From assembly GCA_937907495.1 (NCBI GenBank), contig CALESS010000095.1, forward strand, positions 1 to 13,542: a stretch of 13,542 nt of DNA. The letters run 5' to 3'. Shown here in pieces: positions 7,281-13,542 of this stretch. The notes under the pieces were generated by a model that did not search any database, had not been told where the DNA came from, and saw only the letters and a list, made by a program, of their open reading frames with translations. How positions within the stretch are numbered: position 1 is the stretch's first letter; every line of letters begins with the position of its first letter. The position numbers and the translations under genes were made by a program. Origin of the DNA: an uncultured Anaerolineaceae bacterium. Its GTDB lineage: Bacteria; Chloroflexota; Anaerolineae; Anaerolineales; Anaerolineaceae.

Positions 7281-9061
7281 TTCTTGTTGCGCTCCTGGTA
7301 GGCGGGCAGGCTGTTCATCGGCGGACGTTCCAGTTCCGCCACCTCCACCACATCCAAATAATAACCGCCCTTGGAGCGGCGGATGAGCTTCATGCTCTTG
7401 TTTACATCCTCGATGATGGAACGCTCGTAGCGGGTTTCCAGCTTTCGCAGCACGGTCTGGATGATGGTGAAGGACATTTTGCTCAGGGCTTCCAAGTCTT
7501 GATTGGTGTGGATTCGCTCTTGCAAATCCACCTGGGCGATCGCCCGCAGGCCATACTTCTCAAAGATATCAATCAGCAGCCCGGTTTCCACTCCATAGCC
7601 GGAAAAGAAGACGATATCTTCCAGCGCTTCGCGCCGGCCCGCGTATTCACCAGAAAGGGGCTGAATGACCCCGGAAAGCTCAGGGTAGAACAGGTTCAGC
7701 AGCGGGCGGGCGGTTAATTCCGTCACCCGGCCTCCGCCCCCCACCTGGATGCGGTTCCCCACCCGCAGCGGGCGGCGGTAAAAGCCTTTGACAAATTGAA
7801 CCGTCTGGTTGATGAGCAGCGGGCCGATGATACCATAGACGAACATCGGGTGGATGTTGAGGATATCCGTATCAATCCAGGCCAGGATATCGCCTTTGGT
7901 CACCAGCAAACTTTTCCAGAGCGCCTCCCCTTTGCCGCGGCGGGGTCCCAGTTCCGGCAGCAGCTCCTGGTGGATGTAGACCGGCACGCCCAGGTCTTCC
8001 GCGATCTGGCGGGTGCGGTCGGTGGAGTTGGAGTCCATCAGGATGAGTTCATCCAGCAGGGGAAAATCTTCCATCAGCGCCTTTTTGATGGTGGTGATGA
8101 CCTTGCCGACCGTTTTTTCTTCGTTCAGCGAGGGCAAAGCCAGGCTGATGGTGGTTCCCTGGCGCTCTTTGAGCGCCACCAGCTGTTTCAGGTCGGAAAA
8201 CTCCTCTGCATGGTAGGTGTTCTCGGCGAACCACTTATCCACCAGGATCGAAATGGCTTGCGTGCCCACCCGCTCATCAAACATGGCTGCCGAGACGGGC
8301 TGGCGGGTCTTGACGACCATGATGGTGGCAGGTGAATCCTTCAACATTTTCTGCGCCACCGCGCCGATGGAAGATGTACCCAGGTTCGGGCTGGCTGTGG
8401 CCCCCAACACCACCAGGTCGTAGGAGCTGGATTCCTCGTAGATGGTTTTTAAGACATCCGAAGTCACGATGGAGCGCAGGTTCACCTCCGGCATCTGCGG
8501 CAAGATATCCGCCAAGCCTTTGAAGGGAGCATCATTCACCGCCCCCGTCAGCGCCAGGTGGAGGACATCCAATTGGGCGGGCTTTATCCGCATGGAAACC
8601 CGCAGGGCAAGTTCAGCATGGGGGCCGCCGCGCACCGCAATCAGGGTGCGGTCAAACTTCACCTCGCCGGCCCCGCGCACAATGGCCACATTGCAACTGT
8701 GGTTGGAAAACACATCCGAAACCGAAATGCCGCACGAGGTTTTGCCATCCACCCACTCCGTAATAAAGAGGTCGGGTTTTTCTGTCTCAATCACCATCTG
8801 CAGGTCGCGCCAGGGCTTTTCCGCCACGATGACGGTGGATTTGTAACGGGTGGAGTCGCTGCTGAGCGAAAAAAGCAATTTGCGAATCTCGCGGGCGATG
8901 CCCGCTGCCGCGCTGACTTGACCGCCGGCGGCGATGGGTGCCACCCCCACCAGGATCACCTCTTCGGCGATCGCAGCAGCCAGGGTGAGGGCGGTCTGGT
9001 TGCTTTCGTTAATTCCAATCGGCACGAGGGCCGTTTTGATTCTGCGAACGGGATTACTCAT
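7277..9061 (-). CDS. gpgS: Glucosyl-3-phosphoglycerate synthase (GT81) with N-terminal universal-stress-protein domains
   Basis: A 594-residue protein, far longer than stand-alone GpgS (about 320 residues in mycobacteria as I recall). Residues 1-130 and about 135-255 look like two Usp-type alpha/beta domains: a KTALVPIGINESNQTALTLA start, ending SCNVAIVRG, then a repeat FDRTLIAVRGGPHAELALRV ending ATIMVVKTR. The ATP-binding glycine motif in the second is degenerate (GATASPNLGTSSIG). From about 295 a GT-A fold follows: ISLALPSLNEEKTVG, MDSNSTDRT (342-350), GKGEALWKS (376-384), the metal-binding DTD at 397-399, GGGRVTELTARPLLN (442-456) and SGEYAGRRE (470-478). These are signature blocks of GpgS, which joins NDP-glucose to 3-phosphoglycerate, the committing step to glucosylglycerate. 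It overlaps both neighbours by ATGA (9058-9061 and 7277-7280). The catalytic assignment is strong; the role of the Usp part is unknown and could be regulatory or structural. Confidence 0.92.
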   Translation of the reverse strand: MSNPVRRIKTALVPIGINESNQTALTLAAAIAEEVILVGVAPIAAGGQVSAAAGIAREIRKLLFSLSSDSTRYKSTVIVAEKPWRDLQMVIETEKPDLFITEWVDGKTSCGISVSDVFSNHSCNVAIVRGAGEVKFDRTLIAVRGGPHAELALRVSMRIKPAQLDVLHLALTGAVNDAPFKGLADILPQMPEVNLRSIVTSDVLKTIYEESSSYDLVVLGATASPNLGTSSIGAVAQKMLKDSPATIMVVKTRQPVSAAMFDERVGTQAISILVDKWFAENTYHAEEFSDLKQLVALKERQGTTISLALPSLNEEKTVGKVITTIKKALMEDFPLLDELILMDSNSTDRTRQIAEDLGVPVYIHQELLPELGPRRGKGEALWKSLLVTKGDILAWIDTDILNIHPMFVYGIIGPLLINQTVQFVKGFYRRPLRVGNRIQVGGGGRVTELTARPLLNLFYPELSGVIQPLSGEYAGRREALEDIVFFSGYGVETGLLIDIFEKYGLRAIAQVDLQERIHTNQDLEALSKMSFTIIQTVLRKLETRYERSIIEDVNKSMKLIRRSKGGYYLDVVEVAELERPPMNSLPAYQERNKK

Positions 9062-10284
9062 TGGGTTACCTCTTGCAGCAAAGGTTCGATATGAATCCGG
9101 TAGATGGATTCCCAGGTGTAGCCATGTTTGGCCTGGCGCGCCCAGCGGGAAGTGGTTTCGTCCTTCAGGCGCCGGGCAATTTGCCGGGCAATTTCTTGCG
9201 GGTCGCCATCCGGCGCAAAATAGCTGACATCATCGCCGCCCAGTTCGCGCAAGACGGGAAGATCCGCGCAGAAGACGGGGATGTTGCTGAAACCAGCCTC
9301 GATGAGCGGGATGCCAAACCCTTCCTCGCGGCTGGGGAAGAGCAGCGCATCCGCCAGGCGGTAGAAATCAGCAATCACTGCATCCGGCAGGAAATCCGGG
9401 CTGAGTTCGGCCAGAAAATGCGCCTTCCCTTGCAGGCCCAGTTGATCGCGCAGTTGCAGCAAGCGGTCTTTGTAACTGGCGTTGGCCGGGTTATGCGGGC
9501 CTTCCGGGCCGGTCACCAGCAAGCGGGCTTCGGGCAGGCTGGGCAGCAGTTCCTTGAGGATCTGCAGGGCCAGCTCGATATTTTTACGGGCCGTCAGGCG
9601 GGCGGGCAACAGCAGCAGCGGGTCGGCGCCGCCCAGGTCGAGCTGATCGGCCAGTTCAATCGTCCGGGGTTCCAATTTGTAAAACCGGTTCAGGTCCACC
9701 CCGTTGGGAATGACCCGGATTGAATCCTGCGGAATGTTGAACAGGCGGGCCAGCTCCTGGCGGCGGCGCTCGGAAACGACAACCTGCCGGGCGGCGGGCC
9801 AGGCGCGGCTTAACAGATCCCAGGGGTAGCCCTCGGAGAGTTCGTGACGATAACGGGGGGTGGTCCAGGCCAGGTCGTGGTGCCAGAGGATGAGGCGCGG
9901 AAAGCCGGGCTTTTGGGCAGCCTGGTGAATGGCAGCCGTCAGGGCCAGGCTTTTATGCAGCGAAGCCACATTGTGTGCAATGAGCACGTCAAAACCTGCC
10001 AGTTCTGTTTGCAAGTCCGCTTCAATCTCGTCGCGCAGGGTCTCAAAATCTGCTGGAACATGCCCCTGATCCAGGTGGGATTTGATCTCCAACACCTGCC
10101 GCTGGCGCGAATCCAGGCGGGGCAGGATCTGAACCGGGATATGGGGGTCCAACTGCCGGCCTCGCCCGGCCAGGATCTTCACCTGGTGACCGGCTTTCAC
10201 CATCTGGCGGGCATGATGAGCCATGACACTCTCCACTCCTCCCACAATCGGCGGAGCGGAATAATGCAGCAATCCTATCTTCAT
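9058..10284 (-). CDS. GT4 family glycosyltransferase
   Basis: A 408-residue GT-B retaining glycosyltransferase. The N-terminal domain starts MKIGLLHYSAPPIVGGVES, with the glycine loop GGVES at 15-19. The linker has VIPNGVDLNRF (about 191-201). The C-terminal domain has LPARLTARKN (about 226-235) and the EX7E motif, Glu321 to Glu329 within SREEGFGIPLIEAG, which binds the donor nucleotide sugar. The frame is open six codons further upstream, but the start at 10284 has an ideal GGGGAGG four bases upstream and gives a 4-nt ATGA overlap with the preceding gene. Its stop overlaps the GpgS start in the same way. No membrane segment is seen. Donor and acceptor are not readable; by context it may add a sugar to glucosyl-3-phosphoglycerate or glucosylglycerate, or build a related glycoside. 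Confidence 0.9.
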   Translation of the reverse strand: MKIGLLHYSAPPIVGGVESVMAHHARQMVKAGHQVKILAGRGRQLDPHIPVQILPRLDSRQRQVLEIKSHLDQGHVPADFETLRDEIEADLQTELAGFDVLIAHNVASLHKSLALTAAIHQAAQKPGFPRLILWHHDLAWTTPRYRHELSEGYPWDLLSRAWPAARQVVVSERRRQELARLFNIPQDSIRVIPNGVDLNRFYKLEPRTIELADQLDLGGADPLLLLPARLTARKNIELALQILKELLPSLPEARLLVTGPEGPHNPANASYKDRLLQLRDQLGLQGKAHFLAELSPDFLPDAVIADFYRLADALLFPSREEGFGIPLIEAGFSNIPVFCADLPVLRELGGDDVSYFAPDGDPQEIARQIARRLKDETTSRWARQAKHGYTWESIYRIHIEPLLQEVTQ

Positions 10285-11621
10285 ACAGCCTCCCCAAAAC
10301 AATCGGCCAGCAACATGCCCAGGCGGCGTTCCAGCATGGTGAAGGAATAATAACGCCGCGCCAGTTCGTAATTTTGCTCTCCCAGCATTTGTGTTTCTTC
10401 GTGGTGGGTGAGGCGGTGACGCGTCTGTTCCAGCGTCTTTTCGCTGATAAAGCCGTCAAATTCGATCACCTTGAAGCCCTTGGGCTTGATATCAGCCTCG
10501 TAGATGGAGTAGTTGTTGACCACCAATGGCCGCTTGTAATACAGGGCTTCCAGGAAGGCGTTGCCGAAGCCTTCGATGGAGGAGGGGTAGGTCACCAAAT
10601 CGGCCTGCGGAAAGACATCCGCCAGGGTGTAGATTTTTCGGCCATCCGCGGTGCGGCCGCGGGCTACGCCCACGATATCGGACTCGAAATTAACCGTCAC
10701 ATCCAGCAGGCTGGCGAATTCACGCACCCGTTTCTCGTAGTCCGTGCCTTCATCCCCCGCGGCGTGAGAGATGACCAACTCGGCAGGCAGACCCAGCCGG
10801 CGGGTGAGTTCGATGGCGTGTTCGATGCCTTTGCGCTGGATGATGCGTGTCGGCTGCAGGATGAGGTATTGATCCGGTGCCAGCCCCAAATCGGCGCGGG
10901 CGGAGAGGGCATACTCATCCAGCGGGGGCGGCGGAGAATCAAAATCCATCACATTGGGGATGACCATGGCTGCCGCGCCGATGCGGGAGGCCAGGTCGCG
11001 CGCCTGGACAGAGTTCAACACTACGTGACGGATGGCAGGCAGGCGGGCCGGGAAAGCTGCGTCCAGGTAATCTTGCACGGAATTGTTCATGAATCGCTGG
11101 CGTTCCCAGTAGAAATCGTGGTGGTGGGCGATCACCGGGTAGCCAGTCTCGGCGATGAACTCGGTGATGGCCAGGCCCAGCGGCAGGTTGACGGGAATGG
11201 TCAGGGCATTTTCAACGATCAGCACCTCCAGGGAAAACTGGCGGGCAAAATGGTAAAGATGCTCTTTGAAGTATTCCTTCAGCTGCTGGATTTGCCGGGT
11301 GATGCTGGCAGGCCGGATGAAAGCAGAAAAGAACTCCTGGTGCAGCACCTGTATTTCCGGATGGGTGTTCACGGTTTCATGCAGGTTTCCCCAGGCGGCG
11401 GCAAACACGGCCTGGTTAATGGCGGCAATCGCCGGGTGACGGTAAAAAGCTTCGGGAACCAGGTAGCACTGCCCCTGCGGGCGATCGCATTCACCGCTAA
11501 AATAATAGCAGGTATGCCCCATGCGGCCGAGGACCTCGGCCCATTTTTCAGTTTCCAAAGAAACCCCATCGGTGCCTGCGAACCTCGTGGAAATAAACCC
11601 GATTCGTCTTGAGGGTGTCAT
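10281..11621 (-). CDS. GT4 family glycosyltransferase, candidate mannosylglucosylglycerate-type synthase
   Basis: A 446-residue GT-B glycosyltransferase and the first gene of the four-gene operon. It has an N-terminal glycine loop (TRFAGTDGVSLETEKWAEVL, 12-31), an unusual VIAHHHDFYWERQRF block (163-177), AMVIPNVMDFDSP (218-230), QPTRIIQRKGIEHAI (256-270) and the EX7E motif Glu350 to Glu358 in SSIEGFGNAFLEAL. Length and motifs are typical of GT4. Petrotoga is known to make mannosylglucosylglycerate with GT4-type enzymes working next to GpgS-type synthases, so this protein is a candidate for that step; I cannot prove it from the sequence. The start at 11621 has AAGGAG six bases upstream. Its stop overlaps the next start as ATGA (10281-10284). 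It is divergent from the GH13 phosphorylase, with 53 bp between the start codons. Confidence 0.9.
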   Translation of the reverse strand: MTPSRRIGFISTRFAGTDGVSLETEKWAEVLGRMGHTCYYFSGECDRPQGQCYLVPEAFYRHPAIAAINQAVFAAAWGNLHETVNTHPEIQVLHQEFFSAFIRPASITRQIQQLKEYFKEHLYHFARQFSLEVLIVENALTIPVNLPLGLAITEFIAETGYPVIAHHHDFYWERQRFMNNSVQDYLDAAFPARLPAIRHVVLNSVQARDLASRIGAAAMVIPNVMDFDSPPPPLDEYALSARADLGLAPDQYLILQPTRIIQRKGIEHAIELTRRLGLPAELVISHAAGDEGTDYEKRVREFASLLDVTVNFESDIVGVARGRTADGRKIYTLADVFPQADLVTYPSSIEGFGNAFLEALYYKRPLVVNNYSIYEADIKPKGFKVIEFDGFISEKTLEQTRHRLTHHEETQMLGEQNYELARRYYSFTMLERRLGMLLADCFGEAV

Positions 11622-11663
11622 AACGTTCTCCTTCTATTCCAAATTACCCCCATTTTGATACGG

Positions 11664-11669
11664 TACAAT
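11664..11669 (+). promoter_or_regulatory. Candidate -10 element for the GH13 phosphorylase gene
   Basis: TACAAT matches five of six bases of the TATAAT consensus and ends five bases before the ATG at 11675. Transcription starting about seven bases downstream would begin at or next to the start codon, so the mRNA could be leaderless. No Shine-Dalgarno motif precedes this ATG. A good -35 hexamer at 16-18 bp was not found, so the call stays tentative. Confidence 0.4.
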
Positions 11670-11674
11670 TAGAT

Positions 11675-13321
11675 ATGTCTACCACTTTTTATACCACAAA
11701 ACTGTCTTTTCTCTATGGGGCAGAAGCCGCAGAGCGGGTGGAACCCCGTCTGCGGGAAATCATCCAACGCTATCGCGGCAAAATCCCGGGCCAAACAGGC
11801 GCAGCGCTCACCCAGCGGGATGCCCTGCTGATCACCTATGGCGACCAGGTGAGTGAGCCGGACCGCCCACCCCTGCAAACCCTGGCCGAATTTTGCGAGA
11901 CCCACCTGCGCGGCCTGGTGAATGGGATTCACCTGCTGCCCTTCTATCCCTGGTCCTCCGATGACGGCTTCTCCGTCATGGATTACCGGGCGGTGGATCC
12001 GGCTTTGGGCGGCTGGCTGGATATTGAACGCCTCGCCCGCTCGTTTAACCTGATGTTTGATGGGGTCATCAACCATGCCTCGGTAGAGGGAGCCTGGTTC
12101 CGGGCTTTTCTGCGCGATGAGCCGCCCTTCAACCGCTATTTTCTGACTGTGGAAGGTGAGCCGGATTTGTCAGAGGTGGTGCGGCCGCGCGCCTTACCCC
12201 TGCTGACGGAGTTCCAGACCACCGCCGGGCGGCGCCGGGTATGGACCACTTTCAGTGCCGACCAGGCCGACCTGGATTATCACAACCCGCAGGTGCTGCT
12301 GGAAATCCTCGATATCCTGCTGATGTATGCCAGCCGGGGCGCTCAATTCATCCGCCTGGATGCGATTGCCTACCTGTGGAAGGAGATCGGCACGGCCTGC
12401 ATCCACCTGCCGCAGACCCATTTCGTCATCCAGTTACTGCGGGCCGCGCTGGATGAGGCCGCTCCGCAGGTTAAACTGATCACCGAAACCAATGTTCCGC
12501 ATTTGGATAATATCTCTTACTTCGGCGATGGCAGCAACGAGGCACAACTGGTGTATAACTTTGCCCTGCCGCCGTTGGTTCTACACACTCTGCGCACCGG
12601 GGATGTGCGGGCACTCTCCGGCTGGGCTGCCGGATTGGCGCTGGCCTCGGATCAGACCACCTTTTTCAACTTCCTGGCCTCGCATGATGGCATCGGGTTG
12701 AACCCGGCCCGCGGCCTGCTGACCCCGGCGGAAATTGAGTCCCTGGTGGCGCAAACCCTGGCGCATGGCGGCCGGATCTCCTACAAGCAGAATGCAGATG
12801 GCAGCCGCAGCCCCTACGAGATGAATATCAGTTTCTTCGATGCCCTTTCGGATCCGGCGGGGGGGGAGCCGCTGGCGTTGCAGGCGGCGCGCTTCATGGC
12901 CTCCCAGGCCATCATGCTCTCGTTGCGCGGCGTTCCCGGGATTTATTTCCACAGCCTGTTCGGCTCCCGCAACTGGCAGGAGGGCGTGAGCCTCAGCGGG
13001 CATAACCGCAGCATCAACCGGCAAAAGCTATCCCGCGCCGGGTTGGAAACCGAGCTGGCCCGCCCGGATTCGCTCCGTTCCCTCGTCTTCCGCCGCTACA
13101 GTCAATTGTTGCAGCAGCGGGCGGCTTCCGCGGCCTTCCATCCGCATGGGGAGCAACGGATTCTGGAGGTGGGGAGGGGTGTATTCGCTGCCTGGCGTTC
13201 CTCACCCGGCGGGGAGGAGAGCATGCTGTGCCTGCAAAATGTAACCAGCCATCCGCAAACTGCCGCCGGGCATGATCTGGCGCCCTATGAGACGCTCTGG
13301 CTGCCCAACCCCGACCTGTAA
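11675..13321 (+). CDS. GH13 subfamily 18 phosphorylase, probable glucosylglycerate (or sucrose-type) phosphorylase
   Basis: A 548-residue cytoplasmic TIM-barrel enzyme of the sucrose-phosphorylase branch of GH13. It phosphorolyses an alpha-glucoside, giving alpha-glucose 1-phosphate. Conserved regions are present in order: NGIHLLPFYPWSSDDGFSV (83-101), DGVINHAS (129-136), QFIRLDAIAYLWKEIGT with nucleophile Asp229, LITETNVPHLDNISYFG with acid/base Glu271, and FLASHDGIG with the transition-state Asp338. The ETNVPH form, as I recall it, fits the non-bifidobacterial branch that includes glucosylglycerate phosphorylases (Meiothermus silvanus enzyme, E. coli YcjM). Divergent neighbours that make glucosylglycerate support that substrate, but sucrose, sucrose 6-phosphate or glucosylglycerol remain possible. 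The ATG at 11675 has no Shine-Dalgarno motif; the next in-frame ATG is 101 codons later, past conserved regions, so 11675 is preferred. Confidence 0.9.
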   Translation: MSTTFYTTKLSFLYGAEAAERVEPRLREIIQRYRGKIPGQTGAALTQRDALLITYGDQVSEPDRPPLQTLAEFCETHLRGLVNGIHLLPFYPWSSDDGFSVMDYRAVDPALGGWLDIERLARSFNLMFDGVINHASVEGAWFRAFLRDEPPFNRYFLTVEGEPDLSEVVRPRALPLLTEFQTTAGRRRVWTTFSADQADLDYHNPQVLLEILDILLMYASRGAQFIRLDAIAYLWKEIGTACIHLPQTHFVIQLLRAALDEAAPQVKLITETNVPHLDNISYFGDGSNEAQLVYNFALPPLVLHTLRTGDVRALSGWAAGLALASDQTTFFNFLASHDGIGLNPARGLLTPAEIESLVAQTLAHGGRISYKQNADGSRSPYEMNISFFDALSDPAGGEPLALQAARFMASQAIMLSLRGVPGIYFHSLFGSRNWQEGVSLSGHNRSINRQKLSRAGLETELARPDSLRSLVFRRYSQLLQQRAASAAFHPHGEQRILEVGRGVFAAWRSSPGGEESMLCLQNVTSHPQTAAGHDLAPYETLWLPNPDL

Positions 13322-13323
13322 GG

Positions 13324-13348
13324 CAGGCCCGCGTCATCCCGGGGCCTG
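13324..13348 (+). terminator. GC-rich hairpin just after the GH13 phosphorylase gene
   Basis: CAGGCCC at 13324-13330 pairs perfectly with GGGCCTG at 13342-13348, giving a 7-bp stem with an 11-nt loop that begins three bases after the stop codon. No T-tract follows, so if it ends transcription it is not a classical intrinsic terminator. It could also act as an mRNA 3' stabiliser. Confidence 0.4.
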
Positions 13349-13369
13349 ATCGCGGGGGCGTACCCGTCC

Positions 13370-13405
13370 GTAGGGGCACGGATCGCGGTAGGGGCACGGG
13401 AAGTT
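13370..13405. repeat. Two direct copies of GTAGGGGCACGG at 18-bp spacing
   Basis: The 12-mer GTAGGGGCACGG occurs at 13370-13381 and 13388-13399. It is the reverse complement of the core of the repeat at 13431-13507, so the region holds two arms in opposite orientation. No coding capacity is evident. Confidence 0.8.
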
Positions 13406-13446
13406 AACCAGGATGTTAATCCGGAGCATGCGTCCCGTGCCCCTAC
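13388..13446. repeat. Perfect 13-bp inverted repeat (large hairpin)
   Basis: GTAGGGGCACGGG at 13388-13400 is the exact reverse complement of CCCGTGCCCCTAC at 13434-13446, with a 33-nt loop between. A second, outer pairing of the 12-mer is possible between 13370-13381 and 13464-13475. The structure could be an intergenic REP-like or MITE-like element, or a strong bidirectional hairpin. Confidence 0.75.
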
Positions 13447-13507
13447 ATGGATACGCGTGCGTCCCGTGCCCCTACATGGATACGCGCCCGTCCCGTGCCG
13501 TTACCGG
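13431..13507. repeat. Tandem repeat with a 29-bp period, about 2.7 copies
   Basis: Unit 1 (13431-13459) and unit 2 (13460-13488) agree at their first 27 of 29 positions. A third, degraded and truncated unit runs 13489-13507. Each begins CGTCCCGTGCC. Units are contiguous, with no unique spacers, so this is not a CRISPR array. Confidence 0.8.
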
Positions 13508-13523
13508 AGGGGGGTCACGGTGC

Positions 13524-13542
13524 ATGACTCACAATGTCAAAC
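13524..13542 (+). CDS. Possible start of a further gene, cut by the right edge
   Basis: An ATG at 13524 opens a frame reading MTHNVK to the window end. A purine-rich GGAGGGGGG at 13506-13514 lies upstream, with nine bases between its end and the ATG. A GTG at 13520 in another frame is an alternative. The first residues resemble the MTHNLIK start of the S66 peptidase at 5667, but six residues are too few to infer a family. Confidence 0.2.

Noticed and set aside
10374..11612. A 412-codon open frame on the plus strand opposite the first GT4 gene
   Set aside because: The opposite strand encodes an intact GT4 with EX7E and a good ribosome binding site; the antisense translation resembles no family.
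13014..13397. A 127-codon minus-strand frame crossing the end of the phosphorylase gene and the repeats
   Set aside because: Arg/Pro-rich translation without a family, mostly antisense to the GH13 enzyme's C-terminus.
13431..13507. CRISPR array
   Set aside because: The 29-bp period suggested it, but units are contiguous with no unique spacers and there are no cas genes.

Overview
The window is GC-rich, gene-dense bacterial DNA with no RNA genes, insertion sequences or CRISPR array that I could recognise. The gene content fits a Chloroflexota lineage such as the Anaerolineae: a DUF2804 / GH127 / GH2 sugar operon, a GpgS-type glucosyltransferase, GT4 enzymes and short GC-rich hairpin repeats. 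That taxonomic call is an inference from content and style; no marker gene is present.

Left block (1-5093, minus strand): a carbohydrate-utilisation operon. In transcription order it encodes an MFS sugar transporter, a cytoplasmic GH127 beta-L-arabinofuranosidase-like enzyme with all its zinc/thiolate and catalytic residues, a DUF2804 protein of unknown function, and the N-terminal 243 residues of a GH2 glycosidase that runs off the left edge. Two junctions are 14-nt overlaps and one is a 71-nt gap. None of the complete enzymes has a signal peptide, so the likely scheme is uptake of an arabinose-containing glycoside followed by cytoplasmic breakdown.

Middle (5271-6689, plus strand): a small DoxX-like membrane protein and an S66-family LD-carboxypeptidase with a MccF-like Ser/Glu/His triad.

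Right block (6717-13321): a locus that reads as metabolism of a glucosylglycerate-type compatible solute. A minus-strand operon of four genes, joined by three identical 4-nt ATGA stop/start overlaps, encodes two GT4 glycosyltransferases, a glucosyl-3-phosphoglycerate synthase (GpgS, GT81) fused behind two universal-stress-protein-like domains, and a histidine phosphatase well placed to be the matching glucosyl-3-phosphoglycerate phosphatase. Divergently, across 53 bp, lies a GH13 subfamily 18 phosphorylase that by context may phosphorolyse glucosylglycerate. Synthesis, possible mannosyl/glucosyl extension and phosphorolytic recycling would then sit at one locus, with a stress-sensing type domain attached to the committing enzyme. 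This is the most interesting system in the window.

Right edge (13322-13542): a GC-rich hairpin just after the phosphorylase gene, followed by a cluster of short direct and inverted repeats built on one 12-bp core. A possible start of another plus-strand gene lies in the last 20 bases.
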